DNA of 14,366 nucleotides from JACKJP01 sp050186955 (GTDB taxonomy: Bacteria; Pseudomonadota; Alphaproteobacteria; Rhizobiales; Tepidamorphaceae). This document shows positions 5,924 to 12,022 of this stretch, one piece after another; within the stretch, counting starts at the first letter, position 1; each line of letters begins with the position of its first letter. The position numbers and the translations under genes are program-made. The stretch covers positions 1-14,366 of the forward strand of contig JBFWXZ010000071.1 of the NCBI GenBank assembly GCA_050186955.1. Direction: 5' to 3'. The notes below the pieces were generated by a model, which worked only from the letters and a program-made list of their open reading frames with translations, searched no databases and had not been told where the DNA came from.

Positions 5924-7258
5924 ATGGCATCGGCTGCCGAACAACTCGCGGCAAACATCAATTTTTCGGCGCTGGGCAAGGCCGAGGAACTCAAGAAGCG
6001 CATCTGGTTCACGCTGGGTGCGCTGCTTGTCTATCGGCTCGGCACCTACATTCCGCTGCCGGGCATCAACCCGGCCGCCGTCGCCGACCTGTTCGCGCGC
6101 CAGTCCTCGGGCATCCTGGGGCTGTTCAACATGTTCGCCGGCGGCGCCGTCGGCCGCATGGCGATCTTCGCGCTCAACATCATGCCCTACATCTCGGCGT
6201 CGATCATCATCCAGCTGATGACGACGGTCTCGCCGCATCTCGACCAGCTCAAGAAGGAAGGCGAGCAGGGGCGCAAGCAGATCAACCAGTACACCCGCTA
6301 CGGCACGGTGTTCCTGGCGGCGCTGCAGGGCTACGGCATCGCCGTCGGGCTCGAGGGCGCGGCCAATGTCGTCATCGATCCGGGCTGGTTCTTCCGCATC
6401 TCGACCGTCATCACGCTGACCGGCGGCACGCTGTTCCTGATGTGGCTGGGCGAGCAGATCACCCAGCGCGGCGTCGGCAACGGCATCTCGCTGATCATCT
6501 TCGCGGGCATCGTCGCCGGCATTCCCTCGGCGATCGCCGGCACGCTGGAGCTCGGCCGCCAGGGCGCGCTGTCGACCGGCCTGATCCTGCTGGTCGTGGT
6601 CGCCGCGATCGTCATCATCGCCTTCATCGTGTTCATGGAGCGGGCGCAGCGGCGGCTGCTGATCCAGTATCCGAAGCGCCAGGTCGGCAACAAGATCTTC
6701 CAGGGCGATTCCTCACACCTGCCGCTGAAGCTCAACACCTCCGGCGTCATCCCGCCGATCTTCGCCTCGTCGCTGCTGCTGCTGCCGGTGACGGTCGCCA
6801 ACTTCACCAGCGGGCAGGGCCCGGAATGGCTGACCAGCATCACCGCGCTGCTCGGCCACGGCCAGCCGCTCTACCTGCTGCTGTATGCCGCCGGCATCAT
6901 CTTCTTCACGTTCTTCTACACGGCGATCGTGTTCAATCCGACCGACACCGCCGACAATCTGAAGAAGCATGGCGGCTTCATTCCGGGGATTCGTCCCGGC
7001 GAGCGCACCGCACAGTACATCGACTACGTGCTGACGCGGATCACCGTGGTCGGCGCGGCCTATCTGACGCTGGTCTGCCTGCTGCCGGAGTTCCTCATCG
7101 CCTGGGCCCGGGTGCCGTTCTATTTCGGCGGCACGTCGCTGCTCATCGTGGTCTCCGTCACCATGGACACGGTGCAGCAGGTGCAGGGCCATCTTCTCGC
7201 CCACCAGTATGAGGGGCTGATCAAGAAATCGCGGCTGCGCGGGGGCAAGCGCCGATGA
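5924..7258 (+). CDS. secY: preprotein translocase channel subunit SecY
   Basis: SecY forms the inner-membrane protein-conducting channel with SecE and SecG, used by SecA post-translationally and by ribosomes co-translationally. The 444-residue protein has the ten-helix layout: a first hydrophobic segment at about residues 27-45, then the plug and second-helix signature GLFNMFAGGAVGRMAIFALN (66-85) and MPYISASIIIQLM (87-99). Further hydrophobic segments follow to about residue 420. The cytoplasmic loop signature GIRPGERTAQYIDYVLTRIT (355-374) contains the functionally important arginine (Arg357) and contacts ribosome and SecA in the family. The basic C-terminal tail ends GGKRR. GGAG (5914-5917) precedes the ATG. 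The stop overlaps the adk start (ATGA), so the two genes are translationally linked. Confidence 0.98.
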   Translation: MASAAEQLAANINFSALGKAEELKKRIWFTLGALLVYRLGTYIPLPGINPAAVADLFARQSSGILGLFNMFAGGAVGRMAIFALNIMPYISASIIIQLMTTVSPHLDQLKKEGEQGRKQINQYTRYGTVFLAALQGYGIAVGLEGAANVVIDPGWFFRISTVITLTGGTLFLMWLGEQITQRGVGNGISLIIFAGIVAGIPSAIAGTLELGRQGALSTGLILLVVVAAIVIIAFIVFMERAQRRLLIQYPKRQVGNKIFQGDSSHLPLKLNTSGVIPPIFASSLLLLPVTVANFTSGQGPEWLTSITALLGHGQPLYLLLYAAGIIFFTFFYTAIVFNPTDTADNLKKHGGFIPGIRPGERTAQYIDYVLTRITVVGAAYLTLVCLLPEFLIAWARVPFYFGGTSLLIVVSVTMDTVQQVQGHLLAHQYEGLIKKSRLRGGKRR

Positions 7259-7833
7259 GACTGATACTTCTGGGACCGCCAGGCGCCGGCAAGGGAACGC
7301 AGGCGTCCCGGCTGGTTGAGAAATACGGCATCGTGCAGCTGTCGACCGGCGACATGCTGCGCGCCGCGGTGAAGGCGGGAACGGAAGTCGGCCGCAAGGC
7401 CAAGGCGGTGATGGAATCGGGCGGTCTCGTCTCCGACGACATCGTCATCGGCGTGGTCAGCGACCGTCTCGACGAGGCCGACTGCAAGCGCGGCTTCATC
7501 CTCGACGGATTTCCGCGCACGGTCCCGCAGGCCGAGGCGCTGACGCGGCTGCTGGCCGACAAGGACATGAATCTCGACGCCGTGGTCGAGCTGAAGGTGG
7601 ACGAGGACGCGCTGGTGAAGCGCATGGAGAACCGGGTCAAGGAGATGGTCGCGGCCGGCCAGACGCCGCGCGCCGACGACAACCCGGAGAGCTTCCGCCG
7701 TCGGCTCGAGGAATACCGCGAGAAGACGGCGCCGCTGTCGCGCTACTACGCGGGCACCGGCGAACTTCGCCAGGTCGACGGCATGGCGAGCATCGACGAG
7801 GTGGCCGCGGCCATCGAAGCGGTCCTCGCGTGA
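7255..7833 (+). CDS. adk: adenylate kinase (short-LID form)
   Basis: Adenylate kinase interconverts ATP + AMP and 2 ADP in the cytoplasm. The 192-residue product has the P-loop GPPGAGKGT at residues 7-15, the AMP-binding region TGDMLRAAV (31-39), and the conserved LDGFPRT (83-89) with Arg88. The LID is short: ENRVKEMVAAGQTPRADDNPE (about 125-145) replaces the longer lid that in many bacteria carries four zinc-binding cysteines, so this form should not bind structural zinc. The protein is correspondingly shorter than the roughly 214 residues of E. coli Adk, as usual for Alphaproteobacteria. It starts within the secY stop (4-base overlap) and is the last gene before the rpsM promoter region. 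Confidence 0.98.
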   Translation: MRLILLGPPGAGKGTQASRLVEKYGIVQLSTGDMLRAAVKAGTEVGRKAKAVMESGGLVSDDIVIGVVSDRLDEADCKRGFILDGFPRTVPQAEALTRLLADKDMNLDAVVELKVDEDALVKRMENRVKEMVAAGQTPRADDNPESFRRRLEEYREKTAPLSRYYAGTGELRQVDGMASIDEVAAAIEAVLA

Positions 7834-7845
7834 GGAGAATTCGGT

Positions 7846-7875
7846 TCCGGCGGCGGCCGCACGGCCTTCGCCGGA
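7846..7875 (+). other. stem-loop just after adk
   Basis: TCCGGCG (7846-7852) pairs with CGCCGGA (7869-7875). Inside, GGCC (7855-7858) can pair with GGCC (7863-7866) around a GCAC loop. This two-tier stem lies 12 bases after the adk stop. It has no T-tract and instead runs straight into the -35 element of the rpsM promoter candidate. It may protect the 3' end of the adk message; as a terminator it would be atypical. Confidence 0.35.
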
Positions 7876-7905
7876 GTTGACGGCGGCCCGCAAGGCCGGT
7901 ATCTA
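7876..7905 (+). promoter_or_regulatory. candidate housekeeping promoter for rpsM-rpsK-rpoA-rplQ
   Basis: GTTGAC (7876-7881) matches five of six positions of the CTTGAC -35 pattern of rhizobial housekeeping promoters. GTATCT (7899-7904) follows after exactly 17 bases and matches four of six of the CTATAT -10 pattern. The bases after it are GC-rich (GCGCC), as in growth-rate or stringently controlled promoters of the translation machinery. The expected start is near 7911, giving a leader of about 150 nt. The match is by eye, not by a scored model. Confidence 0.55.
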
Positions 7906-7920
7906 GCGCCATCCTTTCGC

Positions 7921-7935
7921 GATTGCGAAGCGATC
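7921..7935 (+). other. GAA-loop hairpin in the rpsM leader
   Basis: GATTGC (7921-7926) pairs with GCGATC (7930-7935), with one G-U pair, around a GAA loop. The core GCGAAGC is a known exceptionally stable mini-hairpin sequence. It would form about 10 nt into the transcript from the candidate promoter upstream. Confidence 0.35.
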
Positions 7936-7964
7936 AGGGCGGGCGCTGACGGAAACGAAGGTTA

Positions 7965-7983
7965 CCGGCGCGCCGGCTTTTTT
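7965..7983 (+). terminator. terminator-like palindrome with T6 tract in the adk-rpsM gap
   Basis: The palindrome CCGGCGCGCCGG (7965-7976) is followed by C and six T's (7978-7983). With a CGCG loop the stem is only 4 bp, so it is weaker than the terminator after rplQ. It could end read-through from secY-adk, or, because it lies downstream of the candidate rpsM promoter, act as an attenuator in the rpsM leader. Both readings are inference. Confidence 0.35.
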
Positions 7984-8024
7984 GCGCGTTTGGTAGCCGC
8001 TCGAACGAAACATATGTATGGAAT

Positions 8025-8040
8025 CGGCCGGTGACGGCCG
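8025..8040 (+). promoter_or_regulatory. GTGA-capped hairpin upstream of the rpsM ribosome binding site
   Basis: CGGCCG (8025-8030) and CGGCCG (8035-8040) form a 6-bp all-GC stem, extendable by a T-G pair (8024/8041). It is closed by GTGA, a GNRA-type tetraloop in RNA. It ends 7 bases before the AGGAGA ribosome binding site (8048-8053) of rpsM. Position and shape suggest a translational control or protein-binding element; no known RNA family was recognised. Confidence 0.4.
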
Positions 8041-8061
8041 GCTGATCAGGAGACTTCAGAC

Positions 8062-8430
8062 GTGGCCCGTATCGCAGGCGTCAACATTCCGACGAACAAG
8101 CGCGTCGAGATCGCGCTCCAGTATATCCACGGCATCGGCAAGGCCAAGGCGAAGCAGGTCTGCGAGCAGGTCGGCATTCCCGCCGAGCGCCGCGTCAACG
8201 AGCTTTCCGACGCCGACGTGCTGCGCATCCGCGAAGTGATCGACCGCGACTTCATGGTCGAGGGCGACCTGCGCCGCGATCACGCGATCAACGTCAAGCG
8301 GCTGATGGATCTGGGCTGCTACCGCGGCCTGCGCCATCGTCGCGGCCTGCCGGTCCGCGGCCAGCGCACGCACACCAATGCGCGCACCCGCAAGGGCCCG
8401 GCCAAGGCGATCGCCGGCAAGAAGAAGTAA
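8062..8430 (+). CDS. rpsM: 30S ribosomal protein S13
   Basis: S13 is in the 30S head, forms bridges to the large subunit and contacts P-site tRNA with its C-terminal tail. The 122-residue product begins MARIAGVNIPTNKRVEIALQYIHGIG, which fixes the start at a GTG codon (8062). AGGAGA (8048-8053) is 8 bases upstream. The C-terminal signature GLRHRRGLPVRGQRTHTNARTRKG and basic tail are canonical. It is the first gene of the alpha-operon block and is preceded by the most structured leader in the window (promoter candidate plus hairpins). The GTG start, in an otherwise ATG-starting cluster, may set its translation rate. Confidence 0.97.
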   Translation: MARIAGVNIPTNKRVEIALQYIHGIGKAKAKQVCEQVGIPAERRVNELSDADVLRIREVIDRDFMVEGDLRRDHAINVKRLMDLGCYRGLRHRRGLPVRGQRTHTNARTRKGPAKAIAGKKK

Positions 8431-8450
8431 GACAGACAGAGAATCGACAA

Positions 8451-8466
8451 GGCCCGGGGACGGGCC
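8451..8466 (+). other. GGGA-capped hairpin in the rpsM-rpsK gap
   Basis: GGCCCG (8451-8456) pairs with CGGGCC (8461-8466) around GGGA, again a GNRA-type tetraloop. It ends 4 bases before the rpsK ribosome binding site AAGGA (8471-8475). The layout copies that of the hairpin before rpsM. Confidence 0.4.
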
Positions 8467-8485
8467 CGACAAGGACTGAAACCGA

Positions 8486-8875
8486 ATGGCCAAAGAAGCA
8501 AACCGCGTCCGCCGCCGCGAGCGCAAGAACATCACGTCGGGCGTCGCGCATGTGAACGCGTCGTTCAACAACACGATGATCACCATCGCCGACGCGCAGG
8601 GCAACACCATCGCCTGGTCGTCGGCCGGCGCGATGGGCTTCAAGGGCTCGCGCAAGTCGACCCCGTTCGCCGCGCAGATGGCGGCCGAGACGGCGGCCAA
8701 GAAGGCCCAGGAGCATGGCATGAAGACCCTCGAGGTCGAGGTGACCGGCCCCGGTTCGGGCCGCGAATCGGCGCTTCGCGCGCTGCAGGCCGCCGGCTTC
8801 TACGTGACGTCGATCCGCGACGTGACGCCGATTCCGCACAATGGCTGCCGGCCGCGCAAGCGCCGCCGGGTCTGA
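8486..8875 (+). CDS. rpsK: 30S ribosomal protein S11
   Basis: S11 lies on the 30S platform near the E site and the mRNA exit. The 129-residue length is typical. Characteristic segments are NITSGVAHVNASFNNTMITI, the GFKGSRKSTPFAAQMAAE region, VTGPGSGRESALRAL, and the invariant C-terminus VTPIPHNGCRPRKRRRV (113-129). AAGGA (8471-8475) precedes the ATG by 10 bases. In E. coli rpsD follows this gene; here the next gene is rpoA, the arrangement usual in Alphaproteobacteria. Confidence 0.98.
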   Translation: MAKEANRVRRRERKNITSGVAHVNASFNNTMITIADAQGNTIAWSSAGAMGFKGSRKSTPFAAQMAAETAAKKAQEHGMKTLEVEVTGPGSGRESALRALQAAGFYVTSIRDVTPIPHNGCRPRKRRRV

Positions 8876-8894
8876 TCGGCGCCAGCGGATGATA

Positions 8895-8917
8895 ACGGGC
8901 GCGCGAGCGGCGCCCGT
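8895..8917 (+). other. 8-bp stem-loop in the rpsK-rpoA gap
   Basis: ACGGGCGC (8895-8902) is the exact reverse complement of GCGCCCGT (8910-8917), with a 7-base loop. It starts 20 bases after the rpsK stop. No T-tract follows. A weaker GC-rich repeat (about 8938-8961) lies further on, before the rpoA ribosome binding site. The 108-base gap is where E. coli has rpsD. Confidence 0.4.
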
Positions 8918-8983
8918 ACCACGAAAGAGAATATCTCCCGCGGCGCATCGCCGGCGCGCGGTATCCGAGAGAGGCTGAAAACG

Positions 8984-10006
8984 ATGACCGTTATCGAGAA
9001 CAACTGGCAGCAGCTGATCAAGCCGACCAAGCTCGGCGTCAATCCGGGGCATGACCCGAAGCGTCGCGCGAGCATCGTCGTCGAGCCGCTGGAGCGCGGC
9101 TTCGGCCAGACGCTCGGCAACGCGCTGCGCCGCATCCTGCTGTCGTCGCTGCAGGGCGCCGCGGTGACCTCGGTGCAGATCGACGGCGTGTTGCACGAGT
9201 TCTCCTCGATCCCCGGCGTGCGCGAGGACGTGACCGACATCGTCCTCAACGTGAAGGACATCGCCATCAAGATGGAAGGCGAGGGGCCGAAGCGCATGGT
9301 CGTGCGCAAGCAGGGCCCGGGCGTCGTCACCGCCGGCGACATCCAGACCGTCGGCGACGTCGAGGTGCTGAACCCCGATCTGGTGCTCTGCACGCTGGAC
9401 GAGGGCGCGGAAGTGCGCATGGAGTTCACCGTCGACACCGGCAAGGGCTACGTGCCCGCCGACCGCAACCGCGCCGAGGACGCGCCGATCGGCCTGGTGC
9501 CGGTCGACAGCCTGTTCAGCCCGGTGAAGCGCGTCTCCTATCGCGTCGAGAATACCCGCGAGGGCCAGATCCTCGACTACGACAAGCTGACCATCGACGT
9601 CGAGACCAACGGCGCCATCAGCCCCGAGGACGCGGTCGCCTATTCGGCCCGCATCCTGCAGGACCAGCTCGGCATCTTCGTCACCTTCGAGGAGCCCAAG
9701 AAGGAAGCCGCCGACACCTCGGTGCCGGAGCTCGCCTTCAACCCGGCGCTGCTCAAGAAGGTCGACGAGCTGGAGCTTTCGGTGCGCTCGGCCAACTGCC
9801 TGAAGAACGACAACATCGTCTATATCGGCGACCTCATCCAGAAGACCGAGGCCGAGATGCTGCGGACGCCGAATTTCGGCCGCAAGTCGCTCAACGAGAT
9901 CAAGGAAGTCCTGGTCAGCATGGGCCTGCACCTCGGCATGGAAGTCGAGGGCTGGCCGCCGGAGAACATCGAAGAGCTGGCCAAGCGCTTCGAAGAGCAC
10001 TACTGA
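8984..10006 (+). CDS. rpoA: DNA-directed RNA polymerase subunit alpha
   Basis: RpoA dimerises to scaffold assembly of beta and beta' and its C-terminal domain binds UP-element DNA and activators. The 340-residue product has the N-terminal assembly domain (about 1-236), with the signature EPLERGFGQTLGNALRRILLSSLQGAAV (residues 34-61) and the block FSSIPGVREDVTDIVLNVK. A flexible acidic linker (about 237-255) joins it to the C-terminal domain. That domain has VRSANCLKND (267-276) and NFGRKSLNEIK (297-307); Arg268 aligns with E. coli Arg265, the key DNA-contact residue. GAGAGG (8969-8974) is 9 bases before the ATG. Length and domains are complete. Confidence 0.98.
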   Translation: MTVIENNWQQLIKPTKLGVNPGHDPKRRASIVVEPLERGFGQTLGNALRRILLSSLQGAAVTSVQIDGVLHEFSSIPGVREDVTDIVLNVKDIAIKMEGEGPKRMVVRKQGPGVVTAGDIQTVGDVEVLNPDLVLCTLDEGAEVRMEFTVDTGKGYVPADRNRAEDAPIGLVPVDSLFSPVKRVSYRVENTREGQILDYDKLTIDVETNGAISPEDAVAYSARILQDQLGIFVTFEEPKKEAADTSVPELAFNPALLKKVDELELSVRSANCLKNDNIVYIGDLIQKTEAEMLRTPNFGRKSLNEIKEVLVSMGLHLGMEVEGWPPENIEELAKRFEEHY

Positions 10007-10043
10007 GCGGCGAGAGGCCGCCCGACAACGAGGAAATCGAACC

Positions 10044-10469
10044 ATGCGTCACGGCAAAGCCGGCCGGAAGCTGAACCGGACCTCCAGCCACCGCAAGGCG
10101 ATGTTCGCCAATATGGCGGCGTCGCTGATCAAGCACGAGCAGGTGGTCACCACCCTGCCGAAGGCGAAGGAGCTGAAGCCCATCGTCGAGAAGCTGATCA
10201 CGCTCGGCAAGCGGGGCGACCTGCATGCGCGCCGCCAGGCGATCTCGCAGATCGGCGACCGCGAGATGGTGGCCAAGCTCTTCGAGACGCTGGGCCCGCG
10301 CTACAAGGACCGCAACGGCGGCTATTCGCGCGTGCTCAAGGCGGGCTTCCGCTACGGCGACAACGCGGCGATGGCGGTGATCGAGCTGGTCGACCGCGAT
10401 CCGGACGCCAAGGGCACCGATTCCGGCCCGACGGCGGAGGCGGATGTCGAGGAGACCGCGGCGGCGTAA
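10044..10469 (+). CDS. rplQ: 50S ribosomal protein L17
   Basis: L17 is a 23S rRNA-binding protein near the exit tunnel. The 141-residue product opens MRHGKAGRKLNRTSSHRKAM and contains the conserved ANMAASLIKHEQVVTTLPKAKELKP segment and the RNGGYSRVLKAGFRYGDNAAMAVIELVDRD block. The last about 25 residues are an acidic, alanine-rich extension beyond the E. coli core length, common in Alphaproteobacteria. GAGGAA (10030-10035) precedes the ATG. It is the last ribosomal gene; the strong terminator begins 28 bases after the stop codon. Confidence 0.98.
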   Translation: MRHGKAGRKLNRTSSHRKAMFANMAASLIKHEQVVTTLPKAKELKPIVEKLITLGKRGDLHARRQAISQIGDREMVAKLFETLGPRYKDRNGGYSRVLKAGFRYGDNAAMAVIELVDRDPDAKGTDSGPTAEADVEETAAA

Positions 10470-10496
10470 TCCACCGCCGGCGACAGCGATTATTCG

Positions 10497-10526
10497 AAGG
10501 GGCGGTCTTTCCGCCCCTTTTTCTTT
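10497..10526 (+). terminator. intrinsic terminator of the ribosomal protein cluster
   Basis: AAGGGGCGG (10497-10505) pairs perfectly with CCGCCCCTT (10511-10519) around a TCTTT loop, followed by a T-rich tract (10518-10526, with one C). This is a textbook Rho-independent terminator placed just after rplQ, separating the ribosomal cluster from the protease gene. Confidence 0.9.
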
Positions 10527-10546
10527 GCGCCGGCGCGGCCATCCGG

Positions 10547-10575
10547 TTGCCGCACGGCGATGGCACACATAGATT
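10547..10575 (+). promoter_or_regulatory. candidate promoter for the Do-family protease gene
   Basis: TTGCCG (10547-10552, four of six to TTGACA) and TAGATT (10570-10575, four of six to TATAAT) are separated by 17 bases. They lie between the rplQ terminator and the protease start, where a promoter is required if the terminator is efficient. No convincing heat-shock or ECF sigma factor motif was seen in the same gap. Judged by eye. Confidence 0.4.
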
Positions 10576-10615
10576 CGCCCGAACCATAAAAGCACCCGAA
10601 GGACAGGCACGGCGC

Positions 10616-12022
10616 ATGAAGCGGATTTTCCTTTCCCTGCTCGCGGCAATGGTCGCGCTGATCGCGATGCCGGCGGTCGCGCAGACGCGAATCGCCCCGG
10701 CGGACGCCGGCCAGCTCAAGCTCTCCTTCGCGCCGGTCGTCCGGCAGGTCGCGCCGGCCGTCGTCAACGTCTATGCGAGCCGCAACGTGGCGCGCGCGCC
10801 GCGCTCGCCCTTCTTCGACGACCCGTTCTTCCGCCGCTTCTTCGGGGCGCCGGGCGGCGGCATTCCGCAGGAGCGCGTGCAGCGCTCGCTGGGCTCCGGC
10901 GTGCTGGTCTCCGCCGACGGGCTGGTGGTGACCAACAACCACGTCATCGAGGGCGCCGACGAGGTGCGCATCGCGCTGTCCGACCGCCGCGAGTTCGAGG
11001 CCAAGCTGGTGCTCAAGGATCCGCGCACCGATCTCGCGGTGCTGCGCATCGACGACCCGGGCGAGGAGCTGCCGTTCCTCGAATTCAACGATTCGGACGG
11101 GCTGGAGGTCGGCGACATCGTGCTCGCCGTCGGCAACCCGTTCGGCGTCGGCCAGACGGTGACCTCCGGTATCGTCTCGGCGATCGCCCGCACCCAGGTC
11201 GGCGTCAGCGACGTCGGCTTCTTCATCCAGACCGACGCGGCGATCAATCCGGGCAATTCCGGCGGCGCGCTGGTCGATGTCGACGGCCGGCTGGTCGGCA
11301 TCAACACCGCGATCTATTCGCGCTCGGGCGGCTCCATCGGCATCGGCTTCGCCATTCCCTCCAATATGGTGCGCTTCGTCGTGCGTTCCGCCGCCGGCGA
11401 CGGGCGCCTGCGCCGGCCTTGGCTCGGCGCGCGCCTGGAAGCAGTGACCTCCGAGATCGCCGAAAGCCTCGGCTTCACGCGCCCCGTCGGCGTCCTCGTC
11501 GCCGACATCACGCGCGACAGCCCGGCGGCCAAGGCGGGGCTGCGCACCGGCGACGTGATCGTCTCCGTCGACGGGCATGAGGTCAGCGACGCCAATTCCT
11601 TCAGATACCGGCTGGTGACGCGCGGGATCGGCGGCACCGCCGAGCTGGCGCTCAAGCGCGGGGGCCGCGACCGCAAGGCGACGCTGCCGCTCGAAGGGGC
11701 GCCGGAGGTGCCGCCGCGCGACGAGGTGACGCTGAAGGGCCGCAACCCGTTCCAGGGCATCGTCGCCGCCAATCTCTCGCCGGCGGTCGCCGAGGAGATG
11801 GGCCGCGCCGGGGAGGGCGAGGGCGTCGTCGTCGTCTCGGTCGACCAGCAGTCGTCGGCCGCCCGCGTCGGCTTCAAGCGCGGCGACGTGATCCGCTGGA
11901 TCAACGGCGTCGACATCGATTCGACGAAGAAGCTCGAAGGCGTGCTCGAGCGCCCGGCGCGCGGCTGGGAATTCGAGATCGAGCGCGACGGGCGCATCCT
12001 TCACAACGCGATACGGGGCTGA
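10616..12022 (+). CDS. Do-family (HtrA/DegQ-like) periplasmic serine endoprotease
   Basis: Do/HtrA proteins degrade or refold misfolded envelope proteins as oligomeric cages. The 468-residue product starts with a signal peptide (MKR, then hydrophobic residues 4-20, AVAQ cleavage region about 20-23). The trypsin-like domain has His109 in VVTNNHV, Asp139 in DPRTDLAVL and Ser215 in NPGNSGGAL, a complete catalytic triad. Two PDZ domains follow at about residues 265-360 and 377-465. A Phe/Arg-rich loop (FFDDPFFRRFFG, about 66-77) corresponds to the N-terminal regulatory loop. The start at 10616 is preferred over a TTG at 10547 because it begins the signal peptide directly; AAGGA (10599-10603) lies upstream at a slightly long spacing. 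Whether it corresponds to DegP or DegQ cannot be settled, so no symbol is given. It overlaps rarA by one base. Confidence 0.93.
   Translation: MKRIFLSLLAAMVALIAMPAVAQTRIAPADAGQLKLSFAPVVRQVAPAVVNVYASRNVARAPRSPFFDDPFFRRFFGAPGGGIPQERVQRSLGSGVLVSADGLVVTNNHVIEGADEVRIALSDRREFEAKLVLKDPRTDLAVLRIDDPGEELPFLEFNDSDGLEVGDIVLAVGNPFGVGQTVTSGIVSAIARTQVGVSDVGFFIQTDAAINPGNSGGALVDVDGRLVGINTAIYSRSGGSIGIGFAIPSNMVRFVVRSAAGDGRLRRPWLGARLEAVTSEIAESLGFTRPVGVLVADITRDSPAAKAGLRTGDVIVSVDGHEVSDANSFRYRLVTRGIGGTAELALKRGGRDRKATLPLEGAPEVPPRDEVTLKGRNPFQGIVAANLSPAVAEEMGRAGEGEGVVVVSVDQQSSAARVGFKRGDVIRWINGVDIDSTKKLEGVLERPARGWEFEIERDGRILHNAIRG

Noticed and set aside
5827..7212. 461-codon + strand frame overlapping secY
   Set aside because: It is secY read in another frame: Arg/His/Pro-rich, no ribosome binding site, and the SecY frame has all conserved motifs.
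8014..8034. Six-codon mini-frame (MYGIGR) in the rpsM leader whose TGA falls in the GTGA hairpin loop
   Set aside because: An intriguing position for a leader peptide, but there is no ribosome binding site and such a short frame is easily due to chance.
8294..10045. Long antisense open frame opposite rpoA and rpsK (about 580 codons)
   Set aside because: It mirrors conserved genes in a GC-rich genome, where antisense frames lack stops. Its residue mix (Arg/Asp/His/Ala/Leu-rich, low complexity) resembles no family.
10490..12004. Long antisense open frame opposite the Do-family protease
   Set aside because: Same GC-skew artefact. The + strand protein has a full catalytic triad, signal peptide and PDZ domains, and the antisense frame would start from the rarA side with no ribosome binding site context.
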